Assembly (NCBI RefSeq): GCF_012396185.1
Contig: NZ_JAAXOW010000001.1
Span: forward strand, 1,178,001 to 1,242,000
Reading direction: 5' to 3'
Length of the DNA stretch: 64,000 nucleotides
Origin: Sanguibacter hominis ATCC BAA-789
GTDB taxonomy: Bacteria; Actinomycetota; Actinomycetes; Actinomycetales; Cellulomonadaceae
Part shown: positions 25,635 through 33,974 of the stretch, piece after piece
How the letters are laid out: every line of letters begins with the position of its first letter
Numbering within the stretch: position 1 is the stretch's first letter
Made by a program: the position numbers and the translations under genes
Notes under the pieces: model-generated
Database searches by the model: none
What the model was told of the DNA's origin: nothing
What the model saw: only the letters and a program-made list of their open reading frames with translations

Positions 25635-26912
25635 TCACTCGCGGTCGGCCAGGTGCACCTCGAGCACCTTGATGCGTCGCGCCTCGACCTCCGCGACGCG
25701 CAGCTCGTCGTCGCCCACGTGCACGACGTCGCCCACCTCAGCGAGCCGCCCGAGCCGGTCGATCACGTAGCCCGCGGCCGTCTCGTACGGGCCGTCGACG
25801 AGAGTGATGCCCGTCTGCTCCTCGAACTCCTCGATCGTGAGCCCCGCGTCGACGGTGAACACGCCGTCGACCGCGCTCTCGAACGCTGGCTCGTCCGTGT
25901 CGTACTCGTCGCGGATGTCGCCGATGAGCTCCTCGACCATGTCCTCGAGCGTGACGATGCCGTCCGTGCCGCCGTACTCGTCAACCACGACCGCGATGTG
26001 CACCCGCTCGGCTCGCATGCGCGACATCGAGGGCAGCAGCCGGTTCGTCGACGGGAGCAGCAGGATCTCGCGCGTGAGGTCGCGCACGAGCAGCTCCCTG
26101 TCCGCGGCCAGCAGGTCGCGCACGTGCAGGAACCCGAGGACGTCGTCGAAGCTGTCGTCGATCACCGGGTAGCGCGAGTACGGGGCGTCCGCCACGACGT
26201 CGAGCGCCTGCGCGACCGTCAGGTCCGCCTCCATGAACGCGACCTCACCGCGCGGGCGCATGACCTCGCTCAGCGAGCGGTCGCCTGCAGCGAAGACGTC
26301 GTCGAGGATGCGTCGCTCCATGTCCTCGAGGCCGCCGTGGCCCGCGACGATCCCGCGGAGCTCCTCCTCGCTCATCTCCTCGTTGCGCGCCGCCGGGTCG
26401 CCGCCCAGAAGCTTGACGACGACGTCGGTCGAGCGGGACAGCGTCCACACCGCCGGGCGCATGAGCCGCGCGAACCGGTCGAGGGGTGGCGCGACGAGGG
26501 TCGCGAACTGCTCCGTGCGCTGCAGCGCAATGCGCTTGGGCACGAGCTCGCCCAGGACGAGCGAGAGGTACGCGATGACGAGCGTGAGCGCGATGAGCGC
26601 CGTCGTCTCCGCTGCTCCCTTGGACAGGCCTGCGCTCACGAAGAGCGGGGCGACGTCAGGCGCGAGCGTCGAGGCGCCGAACGCCGCCGAGAAGAACCCG
26701 GCGACGGTCACGCCGATCTGCACCGCAGAGAGGAACCTGTTCGGGTCACGCGCCAGCTGCGCCGTGCGGGCCTTGCGCCCGCCCTCCTTGGCCATGCGGT
26801 CCACCTGGGACTCGCGCAGCGAGACGAGAGCCATCTCCGTGCCGGCGAAGACACCGCCGACGAGGATGAACACCAGGACGAGGCCGGCAGAGACAAGAGT
26901 GTCCTGGTCCAT
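25635..26912 (-). CDS. CNNM/HlyC-CorC family membrane protein with CBS pair
   Basis: The 425-residue protein has the DUF21/CNNM membrane domain in residues 1-200 (GGVFAGTEMALVSLRESQ, SLVLGELVPKRIAL). Two CBS domains follow (EVMRPRGEVAFME, VVVDEYGGTDGIVTLEDMVEELIG), then a CorC-HlyC domain to the end. Relatives are implicated in Mg2+ or Co2+ efflux. The ATG at 26912 follows a G-rich stretch; an ATG seven codons upstream at 26933 is possible. It converges on rlmC. Confidence 0.9.
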   Translation of the reverse strand: MDQDTLVSAGLVLVFILVGGVFAGTEMALVSLRESQVDRMAKEGGRKARTAQLARDPNRFLSAVQIGVTVAGFFSAAFGASTLAPDVAPLFVSAGLSKGAAETTALIALTLVIAYLSLVLGELVPKRIALQRTEQFATLVAPPLDRFARLMRPAVWTLSRSTDVVVKLLGGDPAARNEEMSEEELRGIVAGHGGLEDMERRILDDVFAAGDRSLSEVMRPRGEVAFMEADLTVAQALDVVADAPYSRYPVIDDSFDDVLGFLHVRDLLAADRELLVRDLTREILLLPSTNRLLPSMSRMRAERVHIAVVVDEYGGTDGIVTLEDMVEELIGDIRDEYDTDEPAFESAVDGVFTVDAGLTIEEFEEQTGITLVDGPYETAAGYVIDRLGRLAEVGDVVHVGDDELRVAEVEARRIKVLEVHLADRE

Positions 26913-27021
26913 CAGACCCACCCCCGCCGGCATTCGCTGGGGAGCAGGTCGTCGGTACTACAACTGTCATCCATGTGAACTAGTACAAAGAACGACCCGC
27001 GCCCTCGTCAAACTGGATGGC

Positions 27022-27459
27022 TCACGCGTCCGCGCCGCGGAAGCGCGCCCCCACGTGCTGCCGCAGCGCCTCGACGATCCTCACGTCTCCCGGCAGCCAC
27101 GGGACCGAGTCCCACTCCTCGGGAGCGAGCCAGCGCACCAGGTCGTGCTCGACGAGAGGTTCAGGCGCGCCCTCGCGGACCTGCGCGAACCACAGCCGCA
27201 TGACGTGGCGGTCCGTGATGATCCAGCCGCCGTCGTCAGGTCCGACCACCTCGCTGCCGAGCTCGACCTTCACGCCGAGCTCCTCGCAGAGCTCTCGGTG
27301 CAGCGCCTCCTCGGGCGTCTCGCCCGGGTCGACCTTCCCACCGGGAAACTCCCACATGCCCACGAGGTGCTCGGGCCGGGAGCGCCGCGCCCCGAGCAAC
27401 ATCGACGGCGCAGACAGGTCGTCCACGATCGCTGCGGCCACCACGAGCTTGCGGTTCAT
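27022..27459 (-). CDS. Nudix hydrolase, MutT-like
   Basis: The 145-residue protein has an intact Nudix box ([24 protein letters not shown], given here in part: [17 protein letters not shown] then EELGV) and the preceding GMWEFPGG typical of 8-oxo-dGTP diphosphatases. It ends with a [16 protein letters not shown] element as in MutT. It probably sanitises oxidised nucleotides or hydrolyses another nucleoside diphosphate derivative. AAGATA lies five bases before the ATG at 27459, with an AGGGG close by, so the transcript may be leaderless. Confidence 0.9.
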   Translation of the reverse strand: MNRKLVVAAAIVDDLSAPSMLLGARRSRPEHLVGMWEFPGGKVDPGETPEEALHRELCEELGVKVELGSEVVGPDDGGWIITDRHVMRLWFAQVREGAPEPLVEHDLVRWLAPEEWDSVPWLPGDVRIVEALRQHVGARFRGADA

Positions 27460-27510
27460 GCCCCTATCTTGCCAGGACCTCCCCAGAGATCCCATGACTT
27501 GCAGCGAGGG

Positions 27511-27801
27511 TCAGCGCAGGTCGAGGCCCTTCGCCGCCCGCACGGCCTCCGCGCGCGAGCTGATCCCGAGCTTCCTGTACACGCTGCGCACCTGCGACTT
27601 CACCGTGTTGCGCGTGACGTACAGCTCGCGCGCGATCTCCTCGAGAGTCACTTCCTCGTCCAGCCGCGCCAGCACCACACGCTCACGCCTCGTCAGCGTC
27701 GGCCGGGTCATGGTGTCCATCAGGGTCATGTCACTGTCCTCACTCTCACGCGCACCGGCCCCCCCGGGCGGTTGCTCTTCGTCGTGCGCGTTGCTGCTCA
27801 C
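27511..27801 (-). CDS. short LuxR-type helix-turn-helix protein
   Basis: The 96-residue product is essentially one GerE/LuxR DNA-binding domain at residues 36-93 (LTRRERVVLARL, LEEIARELYVTRNTVKSQVRS in outline, YRKLGISSRAEAVRAA). No receiver or ligand-binding domain is attached. The annotated start is the GTG at 27801. An ATG at 27729, with GAGG upstream, would leave a 72-residue protein still containing the whole domain. It could be a constitutive or partner-controlled regulator. Targets are unknown; the divergent ABC operon at 27980 is 178 bp away. Confidence 0.72.
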   Translation of the reverse strand: MSSNAHDEEQPPGGAGARESEDSDMTLMDTMTRPTLTRRERVVLARLDEEVTLEEIARELYVTRNTVKSQVRSVYRKLGISSRAEAVRAAKGLDLR

Positions 27802-27979
27802 ACGTCATGAGAGGGCGATGCCCGCAGACCATGACGCAACTCTGAGGAACTTCTTTCTGACCACGTGATACATCCGGGCTGTTCACCCGGCAGACGGCGG
27901 GCGGCGTGCCACCCACGACGCCGCGACGCCCCCCGCTAGGGTCGGCGGGAGCATCACATCGACACCAGCAGGGGAACTC

Positions 27980-29104
27980 ATGACTACACCGGCACCGCCT
28001 CCGCCCACCGACGGACCCGATCCGCGCGACCTCGCCGTCTGCACGTCCGGGCTCCGCAAGACCTACGCGTCCCTGCGGGGACGCTCCACCGCCGTCTCCG
28101 GCCTGGACCTTCGCGTCCCGTACGGGGGCGTGCACGGGTTCCTCGGCCCCAACGGCTCCGGCAAGACGACGTCCATCCGGATGCTCCTCGGCCTCGCCAG
28201 GGCAGACGCCGGGACGATGCACCTCTTCGGGCAGCAGGTGCCCAAGGCCCTGCCCGACGTCATCGGGCGCGTCGGCGCGATCGTCGAGTCGCCCAAGTTC
28301 TTCCCGAACTTCTCGGCCCGCCGCAACCTCGAGCTCCTCGCGACCGCGATCGGCGCTCCTGACCGCGCCGTCGACCAGGTGCTCACGGACGTGGGCCTCC
28401 ACGACCGGGCGAAGAGCAAGTACCGCACCTACTCCCTCGGCATGAAGCAGCGCCTCGCGATCGCCGCGACCTTGCTCAAGGACCCGGACCTGCTGATCTT
28501 CGACGAGCCCACCAACGGCCTCGACCCGGCGGGCATCCACGAGATCCGCCAGACGATGCGCCAGCTCGCGGAGAACGGCAAGACGGTCCTCGTGTCGAGC
28601 CACATCCTCGCGGAGGTCGAGCAGGTCGCCGACACCGTGTCGATCATCGGCCGCGGCCGCCTCCTCGCCGAGGGACGGGTCGCCGACATCATCAGCGCCG
28701 CCGGCGGCTCTTCCGTCCGTGTCGCGGTGCGCTCGGAGGACCACGCTGCTGCCGTGCGCGTCCTGCGGGAAGCCGGGCTCGACCTGACCGACGACGCGAC
28801 GCACGTCGTCGTCCGCGGCGTCGACGACGCATCGGAGATCGCACGCAGGCTCGGTCACCACGACCTGTGGGTCAACGAGCTCGTCACCGTGAAGGCCGGC
28901 CTCGAGCAGGTGTTCCTCGAGCTCACCGCAGGCGAGGGCCCGGGGACGACGGCGGGCGCCGGCGCGCTCGCCGCCCCCCGTCCGCAGCACGCAGGCCCCG
29001 GCGCCGGCACCGGCACCGACACCGACACCGACAAGGTTCCGCCCGCACCGCCGGCTAGCCCCTACGCCCCGAGGGCCACGGACACCGAGGGAGGCGCGCG
29101 ATGA
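27980..29104 (+). CDS. ABC transporter ATP-binding protein with C-terminal extension
   Basis: The 374-residue protein has Walker A GPNGSGKTT near residue 57, signature YSLGMKQRL, Walker B LLIFDEPTNGLDP and switch SSH. Beyond the ATPase and its alpha/beta accessory domain, the last 50 residues are low complexity (GPGAGTGTDTDTD and PPAPPASP). Its type is that of BcrA/NatA-like exporters of antimicrobials or lipids. The stop overlaps the first permease start by 4 bp. GGGGAAC lies upstream of the ATG. Confidence 0.92.
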   Translation: MTTPAPPPPTDGPDPRDLAVCTSGLRKTYASLRGRSTAVSGLDLRVPYGGVHGFLGPNGSGKTTSIRMLLGLARADAGTMHLFGQQVPKALPDVIGRVGAIVESPKFFPNFSARRNLELLATAIGAPDRAVDQVLTDVGLHDRAKSKYRTYSLGMKQRLAIAATLLKDPDLLIFDEPTNGLDPAGIHEIRQTMRQLAENGKTVLVSSHILAEVEQVADTVSIIGRGRLLAEGRVADIISAAGGSSVRVAVRSEDHAAAVRVLREAGLDLTDDATHVVVRGVDDASEIARRLGHHDLWVNELVTVKAGLEQVFLELTAGEGPGTTAGAGALAAPRPQHAGPGAGTGTDTDTDKVPPAPPASPYAPRATDTEGGAR

Positions 29105-30099
29105 TCCGCCTCGTACGCGCCGAGCTCAGCCGGTCCCGCTCCCGTCTTCTCGTCTGGATCGCGCTCGTCGCGACGCTCGCGGTGACGGCGATGGTCGCGC
29201 TGAGCGTCTACTCCTCGACCGTCCCCCCGAGCGAGACCGAGCTCGCGCAGCAGACGCAGTTCTTCGAGGAGAACCTCAAGGACTGGGAGCTGAACCACGT
29301 CCAGCAGTACCAGGACTGCCTCACGTCACAGGCAGACGATCGTGAGGCCGCGAACGACCCCACGATCGACTACGCGTGCGAGAGCATCAACCAGGTGCCG
29401 ACCCTCGACGACTGGCTCTACACCCAGACGGCGAGCGACGTCGCTCCGTACACGTACAGCGGCTTCCTGCAGGTGCTCCTCGGCGGCACGTTCGTCATCG
29501 GCGCGAGCCTGCTCGCCGCCGAGATCGCCACAGGAAACCTGGGGCTCTGGCTCACGTTCGCGCCGAGACGTGGCGCGGTCCTCGCGGCGAAGCTCGTCGC
29601 GGTCGCGCTCACGTCGCTCCTGTACGCGATCGTGGGCGCTGCAGCCGGCATCGCGGGCATCGCGGGCGCCGCTGCCATCAACGGCGCGCTCGACCTGACC
29701 TCCCAGCAGTGGGAGGACCTCACGCTCATGGCGGTGCGGGCGATCCTCCTGGCCGTCGCGACCGGCGTGGTCGGTGCGACGCTCGGGGTGCTGCTGCGGC
29801 ACACGGCGGCCGCCCTGGGGGCCGCCTTCGGCTACCTCCTCGTGTTCGAGGCGATGTTCGGTATGGGTGTGGGCAAGCTCCAGCCGTGGCTCCTGCTGTC
29901 CAACGTGTCGGCCGTGATCGATGGCCGCAAGGAGCTGTACTGGACGGAGTGCAAGGCCGACCCCACCACCGGCGTCGAGGTGTGCACCGAGATGACCAAG
30001 GTGCTCACACAGGCGGACAGCGCGCTGTACCTGGGCGTGCTCGCTGCACTGCTGGTCCTGGCGTCGTGGCTCGTGTTCCGTCGCCGTGACGTCGGCTGA
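29101..30099 (+). CDS. ABC-2-type permease, first of two paralogues
   Basis: The 332-residue protein starts with a helix (LLVWIALVATLAVTAMVALSVYS). A soluble outer loop of about 95 residues contains WELNHVQQYQDCL and YACESI. Four or five further helices follow. The next gene encodes a protein with the same layout and the same Trp-Glu-x-Asn-His ... Tyr-x-x-Cys-Leu pattern, so the pair arose by duplication and probably forms a heterodimer driven by the ATPase at 27980-29104. The substrate is unknown. Confidence 0.85.
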   Translation: MIRLVRAELSRSRSRLLVWIALVATLAVTAMVALSVYSSTVPPSETELAQQTQFFEENLKDWELNHVQQYQDCLTSQADDREAANDPTIDYACESINQVPTLDDWLYTQTASDVAPYTYSGFLQVLLGGTFVIGASLLAAEIATGNLGLWLTFAPRRGAVLAAKLVAVALTSLLYAIVGAAAGIAGIAGAAAINGALDLTSQQWEDLTLMAVRAILLAVATGVVGATLGVLLRHTAAALGAAFGYLLVFEAMFGMGVGKLQPWLLLSNVSAVIDGRKELYWTECKADPTTGVEVCTEMTKVLTQADSALYLGVLAALLVLASWLVFRRRDVG

Positions 30100-31111
30100 C
30101 GGGCTGGCCCGCCCACCTTCGCTCCGCCTGCTGCGCGCCGAGCTCGGGCGTGCCCGCTCGCGCCTGCTCGTCCGGTGGATCGCTGTCGCGCTTCTCGCCC
30201 TGGCCGCCGTGCTCGTCGCGGAGTCGTACTCGCTGACGGCCCCGCCGAGCGCGTCGGAGCGCGCGCAGCTCGACGTCATGTACGCCGGCGACCTCGCCTG
30301 GTGGGAGGCGAACCACGAGGCGCGGTACGCGGAGTGCCTCGAGGCCGAGGACGCGATGCGCGCCGCCGAGCCCGAGCTCGATCTCTCGTGCGCGTCGTTC
30401 CTCGAGCCGCCCGTGCGGGAGGTGTGGACCGCGAGCGTGGACCTCAGCGAGCTCGTGTCCGCGCACCTGAACCGGCTGGCGCTGGTGGTCGCGGCGGGCA
30501 CGTTCCTCGTCGGCGCCAGCCTCGTCGGTGCGGAGGGAGCGACCGGCGGCCTCGCGCTGCTGCTGACGGTCGAGCCACGTCGCACCCGCGTGCTCGCCGC
30601 CAAGCTGGCGAGCACGGCGCTGACGTCGCTCGCGCTCGCCGCAGCGGCCCTCGGGGCTCTCGTGTGCGCGGAGATCGCGGTGGCCGTCGCTCATGGCACG
30701 TTCGAGACGTCTGCCGAGCTCTGGCAGGCGGTCGGCTCTGTCGCTGCGCGCGGCGCCGCTCTCGCCGTCGCGTCCGGCGTCGTGGCGGCCTCGCTCGGGG
30801 CGGCGCTCCGCAGCACCACCGGCGTGCTCGGCGTCCTCCTCGGCTACCTGGTGGGGGTCGAGGCGGTCGTGTGGGGGATGTTCCCGTCGCTGCAGCCGTG
30901 GGTCGTGCGACCCCACGTCGCGGCACTCGTGAACGGAGGCTCGGAGGTGTCGTGGGACAAGTGCGGCGCCAGCCCGGTCGACGGCTCCCGCCGGTGCGTC
31001 CAGGTCGTCTACGACATCTCGACGAGCGCGGGGGCGGCGTACGTCGCCGGCCTGGCCGTCGTCGTCGTGCTCGTGACGTGGCTCATGTTCCGCAGGCGCG
31101 ACGTCAGCTGA
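30086..31111 (+). CDS. ABC-2-type permease, second of two paralogues
   Basis: The 341-residue protein shares the layout of the preceding permease: one N-terminal helix, an outer loop with WEANHEARYAECL and LSCASF, then several helices, ending LMFRRRDVS versus LVFRRRDVG in its neighbour. The GTG at 30086 overlaps the upstream stop by 14 bp. Its own stop overlaps the 3' end of the convergent aminotransferase by 8 bp, so no terminator separates them. Confidence 0.85.
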   Translation: MTSADGLARPPSLRLLRAELGRARSRLLVRWIAVALLALAAVLVAESYSLTAPPSASERAQLDVMYAGDLAWWEANHEARYAECLEAEDAMRAAEPELDLSCASFLEPPVREVWTASVDLSELVSAHLNRLALVVAAGTFLVGASLVGAEGATGGLALLLTVEPRRTRVLAAKLASTALTSLALAAAALGALVCAEIAVAVAHGTFETSAELWQAVGSVAARGAALAVASGVVAASLGAALRSTTGVLGVLLGYLVGVEAVVWGMFPSLQPWVVRPHVAALVNGGSEVSWDKCGASPVDGSRRCVQVVYDISTSAGAAYVAGLAVVVVLVTWLMFRRRDVS

Positions 31112-32291
31112 CGTCCGGCCGGGTCGTCGCCTGCCAGGCAACGATCCGGTCCACGGCCTCGCCGATGACCCCGGGGTCCTGTGCGAAGGACAGGCGCACC
31201 CAGCGGGCGCCGTCGACCTCGTCGAAGTCGGTACCGGGCGTGAGCGCGACGCCGGCCTCGTCGAGCAGGCGTGCGCACCACGTCACCGAGTCGAGGCCCG
31301 CGCCGGAGACGTCGGCGTACAGGTAGAACGCCCCGTCCGCGGGCGCGACCTGGGTCCAGCCGAGCTCGTCGAGACTCTCGAGCAGGAGCGCCCGCGACGC
31401 CGCGTAGCGGGCGACGTTCTCCTGCGCTGCGGCATAGCCCGCGTCGGAGAACGCCGCGACCGCCGCACCTTGCGCGAGAGCGGGCGGGCACAGCGCGACG
31501 TTGCCCGCGAGCGCGTCGACGGGCGCGACGAGGTCGTCAGGCAGGACGAGCCACCCGAGCCGCCAGCCTGTCATCGCCCAGTACTTCGAGAACGACGAGA
31601 CGACGACGGCGCCACCCTCGAGGTGGTGCACGGCGCTCGCGCCAGGCCAGCGCGCGTCGTCGTACACGATGCCGTGGTAGATCTCGTCGCTGATCAGGCG
31701 CACGCCGTGCGACGTGCACCAGGAGGCGATCTGGGCGAGCGCGGCGGCGTCGACCATCGTGCCCGTCGGGTTGGCGGGGCTCGCGAGGACGAGGCCCTCG
31801 AGCGGCGCCGCGGCGTGCGCGGCGTCGAGCTGCGCGACCGTCGGCACGTATCCCTCGGCGGGGCCGCAGCCGATCTCGACGACGTCGCAGCCGAGCGACG
31901 CGAGGATGTTCCGGTAGGCCGGGTATCCGGGGCGGACGAGCGCGACGCGGTCGCCGACGTCGAACGCGGCGAGGAACGCGAGCATGAACCCGCCTGACGA
32001 CCCGGTCGTCACGGCGACGCGCGACGGGTCGACGTCGGTCCCGTACCAGCGGCCGTAGTGCGCGGCGATCGCGCGGCGCAGGGCGGGCGAGCCCATCGCC
32101 TCGGTGTAGCCGAGGCTGCCCGTCGCGAGGATCTCCTGGGCGAGGTCGCGCACCGCGTCGGACGCGCCCGTCGTCGGCTCGCCGACGCACAGGTTGATGA
32201 TCGACTGTCCCGCGGCGCGGCGGGCGTTGGCCGCGGCGACGATCTCCATGACGGCGAAGGCGGGGACGGCGGCCCGGCGAGCGATCTTCAT
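31104..32291 (-). CDS. PLP-dependent class I/II aminotransferase
   Basis: The 395-residue fold-type-I enzyme has LCVGEPTTGASD near the N-terminus, TTGSSGGFMLAF for phosphate binding, ASPANPTGTMV with the substrate-side Asn, ISDEIYHGIVY with the cofactor Asp, and SSFSKYWAMTGWRLGW with the Schiff-base Lys. These match the AspC/PatA-like subgroup. The amino donor and acceptor cannot be assigned. It converges with the permease gene (8-bp overlap) and lies downstream of the phosphatase gene on the same strand. Confidence 0.92.
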   Translation of the reverse strand: MKIARRAAVPAFAVMEIVAAANARRAAGQSIINLCVGEPTTGASDAVRDLAQEILATGSLGYTEAMGSPALRRAIAAHYGRWYGTDVDPSRVAVTTGSSGGFMLAFLAAFDVGDRVALVRPGYPAYRNILASLGCDVVEIGCGPAEGYVPTVAQLDAAHAAAPLEGLVLASPANPTGTMVDAAALAQIASWCTSHGVRLISDEIYHGIVYDDARWPGASAVHHLEGGAVVVSSFSKYWAMTGWRLGWLVLPDDLVAPVDALAGNVALCPPALAQGAAVAAFSDAGYAAAQENVARYAASRALLLESLDELGWTQVAPADGAFYLYADVSGAGLDSVTWCARLLDEAGVALTPGTDFDEVDGARWVRLSFAQDPGVIGEAVDRIVAWQATTRPDVS

Positions 32292-32378
32292 GCGTCCATC
32301 CTGCCTCGCGCGGCCGATCGCTCGCCCTCATGCCCGAGTCGCGCATCCACGGGATACATCGGTAGCCCCTCCCGCCTG

Positions 32379-32942
32379 TCACCGAGGCTGTCGGGCGAGC
32401 CCGGTTCGGATCTCCGCCATGAGACCGTCGACCGCTGCCTCGACCTCGTCGAGACAGAGCTCGAAGTCCTCGGGCCCGCCGTACCAGGGGTCGGCGACGT
32501 CGAGGTCGCTGTCACGCCGGGGAGCTGGGGCGGCCGGGTCGAGCGAGCGGAACATGTGCACGCGGTCGGCGGCGTCGGGTGCAAGACGGCGCAGGGTCGC
32601 GGCATGGTGGGCCGTCATCGCGAGGACGAGGTCCCGTTCACCGATCTCGTCGGGCCGCACGCGACGCGCCCGGTGCGCGTCGACGTCGTCCCCCGCATAG
32701 CCGCGGCGCGCGAGCGCCGTGCGGGCGCGTCGGTCGATCGGGTTGCCGTGCTCCTCCGAGCTGATGCCGGTCGAGTCGACGACGACGCGGTCGTCCAGAC
32801 CGTGCTCGCGCAGCCGCGCGCGCAGCACGATCTCCGCCATGGGGGACCGGCAGATGTTGCCCGTGCAGACCATCATCACGCGCAGCGGGCCGCCCCGGGT
32901 GAGCGCTGGGCCGTCGGTCGAGAAGGGGTTCGCGCTGGTCAT
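32379..32942 (-). CDS. low-molecular-weight protein-tyrosine phosphatase
   Basis: The 187-residue protein has the P-loop VCTGNICRSPMAE (Cys-x5-Arg-Ser), and the acid loop DVADPWYGGPEDFE with the general-acid Asp near the C-terminus. These are the signatures of PtpA/Wzb-type phosphatases, which dephosphorylate tyrosine residues of proteins such as polysaccharide-synthesis kinases. The ATG at 32942 follows GAGG at a normal distance; an ATG three codons earlier lies too close to that GAGG. No tyrosine kinase gene is nearby. Confidence 0.92.
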   Translation of the reverse strand: MTSANPFSTDGPALTRGGPLRVMMVCTGNICRSPMAEIVLRARLREHGLDDRVVVDSTGISSEEHGNPIDRRARTALARRGYAGDDVDAHRARRVRPDEIGERDLVLAMTAHHAATLRRLAPDAADRVHMFRSLDPAAPAPRRDSDLDVADPWYGGPEDFELCLDEVEAAVDGLMAEIRTGLARQPR

Positions 32943-32974
32943 GGACACCATCCTCGCCCATCGAAGAAAAAGCC

Positions 32975-33185
32975 GTGCGAGGCCTCCGGAGCAGGCGTAG
33001 CGTCGCTCGCACGTAGGGAAAGGAGGTGGTCCACGAGATGAAGTACTCCAGGACTCTCGAGGTGGTCGCCGGCTGACTGCCGGCCCGACCGGACGGTCCG
33101 CCAATCCCAGGCGGCCACCGGGACCCGTGGGGGTGCGGACCAGTCCACCGCACCAGCGCAGAGCGCGCGACCCACGGGTCCTTTC
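32975..33185 (+). ncRNA. candidate structured leader/small RNA carrying a 12-codon ORF
   Basis: The segment holds successive stem-loops. GTGCGAG/CTCGCAC is at 32975-33012, before an AAAGGAGG ribosome-binding site and the short ORF. GCCGGC/GCCGGC overlaps the ORF stop, and CCGCC/GGCGG follows. A final outer stem GGACCCGTGGG/CCCACGGGTCC (33121-33131 with 33171-33181) encloses two inner hairpins (GGTGCGG/CCGCACC and GCGC/GCGC) and is followed by CTTTC. This looks like an attenuator or a self-contained small transcript. No known Rfam class was recognised. The next gene has its own -10 box, so the RNA may act independently. Confidence 0.5.
33038..33076 (+). CDS. 12-residue peptide ORF inside the structured RNA
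   Basis: ATG at 33038 is preceded by AAAGGAGGTGG, one of the best ribosome-binding sites in the window, and opens MKYSRTLEVVAG followed by TGA. The stop codon sits in the loop of a GCCGGC hairpin. The peptide has no run of a single amino acid that would identify a classical amino-acid attenuator. It may be a leader peptide whose translation controls folding of the downstream stems, or a small functional peptide. Confidence 0.45.
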   Translation: MKYSRTLEVVAG

Positions 33186-33271
33186 ACGTCTTCACACGGA
33201 CGTCGCCGCACTTTTGCCCGCGCGACGTCGGGGCACCGCTCGCAGGTCGGCTCCTTGTCAGAGGGCGCCGA

Positions 33272-33277
33272 TACGTT
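33272..33277 (+). promoter_or_regulatory. -10 element of a probable leaderless transcript
   Basis: TACGTT ends six bases before the ATG at 33284. No ribosome-binding site is visible. Confidence 0.5.
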
Positions 33278-33283
33278 AGCGCT

Positions 33284-33625
33284 ATGACTCAGATCACAGC
33301 CTCCATGGTCACGTTCGACTGTTCCGACGCCGTCGCGCTCGCGCGCTGGTGGGCGGGGGTCACCGCCGGCACGATCGAGAACGAGGACGAGTGGTTCACG
33401 GTCGTGACCTACGGCGACGCGAGCCCGAACCTCGGCTTCCAGAAGGTCCCGGACCCGACGCCCGGGAAGAACCGCGTGCACCTCGACTTCCACGTCGAGG
33501 ACCGCGAGGCGGAGGTCGCGCGGTTCGTCGAGGCTGGCGCGACCGTCGTCGGGGTCCGCGAGGAGGGCGGATTCACGTGGACCACGCTCGCCGACCCGGA
33601 CGGGAACCAGTTCTGCCTCGCCTGA
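33284..33625 (+). CDS. VOC-family (glyoxalase/bleomycin-resistance fold) protein
   Basis: The 113-residue product shows a compact VOC fold: ITASMVTFDCSDAVALARWW at the start, FQKVPDPTPGKNRVHLDFHV in the middle and TTLADPDGNQFCLA at the end. The terminal DPDGNxF motif is typical of the superfamily. Members bind metals or small molecules and include dioxygenases, isomerases and resistance proteins. The specific function is unknown. Confidence 0.88.
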   Translation: MTQITASMVTFDCSDAVALARWWAGVTAGTIENEDEWFTVVTYGDASPNLGFQKVPDPTPGKNRVHLDFHVEDREAEVARFVEAGATVVGVREEGGFTWTTLADPDGNQFCLA

Positions 33626-33683
33626 CCGTGGGGCTTTCCACCGATAAATGAGTGGCCCGTCGCACACGGGCCGCGACAGACTC

Positions 33684-33711
33684 GGGGAGTCCTCGAGAAC
33701 GAGGACTCCCC
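33684..33711 (+). promoter_or_regulatory. perfect 12-bp stem-loop just before the first micro-protein
   Basis: GGGGAGTCCTCG-AGAA-CGAGGACTCCCC ends nine bases before the AGGAGAG ribosome-binding site of the 33735 ORF. A weaker hairpin (GGCCCGT/ACGGGCC) lies at 33654-33672. Without a T-run this may be the end of the VOC transcript or a structural leader controlling the micro-protein. Confidence 0.5.
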
Positions 33712-33734
33712 CCATCTACCAGGAGAGATACGTC

Positions 33735-33902
33735 ATGTCCGTATTCCGCAGCGGGCGCTCGCTCAGGGCACCCGTCACCTCGGTCACCCAGCGCTACAGG
33801 CGCGCGGCCGTGCCGGACGGCGACCCGATGTCGCACGACCAGCGCACCGCGGTCGACATCTACCAGGCGAACCGCCCGATGCCGAACCTGATCATCCGAT
33901 GA
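33735..33902 (+). CDS. basic 55-residue micro-protein of unknown function
   Basis: ATG at 33735 has AGGAGAG eight bases upstream and the frame runs 55 codons to TGA. The protein is rich in Arg (MSVFRSGRSLRAPV ... RYRRAAV) and ends ANRPMPNLIIR. No membrane segment, cysteine or signal peptide is present. It lies between a perfect hairpin and a strong terminator, so it appears to be a separate transcription unit. A second basic micro-protein of similar size (34990-35139) lies on the other side of the LysR gene. No family was recognised. Confidence 0.6.
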   Translation: MSVFRSGRSLRAPVTSVTQRYRRAAVPDGDPMSHDQRTAVDIYQANRPMPNLIIR

Positions 33903-33930
33903 GGCGCACACCGATCCACACCCACCTTTG

Positions 33931-33957
33931 AAGGGGCCGACGCACCGTCGGCCCCTT
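33931..33957. terminator. bidirectional terminator between micro-protein and LysR genes
   Basis: A perfect 12-bp stem AAGGGGCCGACG/CGTCGGCCCCTT with a CAC loop lies between the converging stops at 33902 and 33975. Confidence 0.8.
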
Positions 33958-33974
33958 CGTCGTTCCCGGGCTTC

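Noticed and set aside
32975-33185. T-box or classical amino-acid attenuator
   Set aside because: No T-box sequence and no run of regulatory codons in the short ORF.
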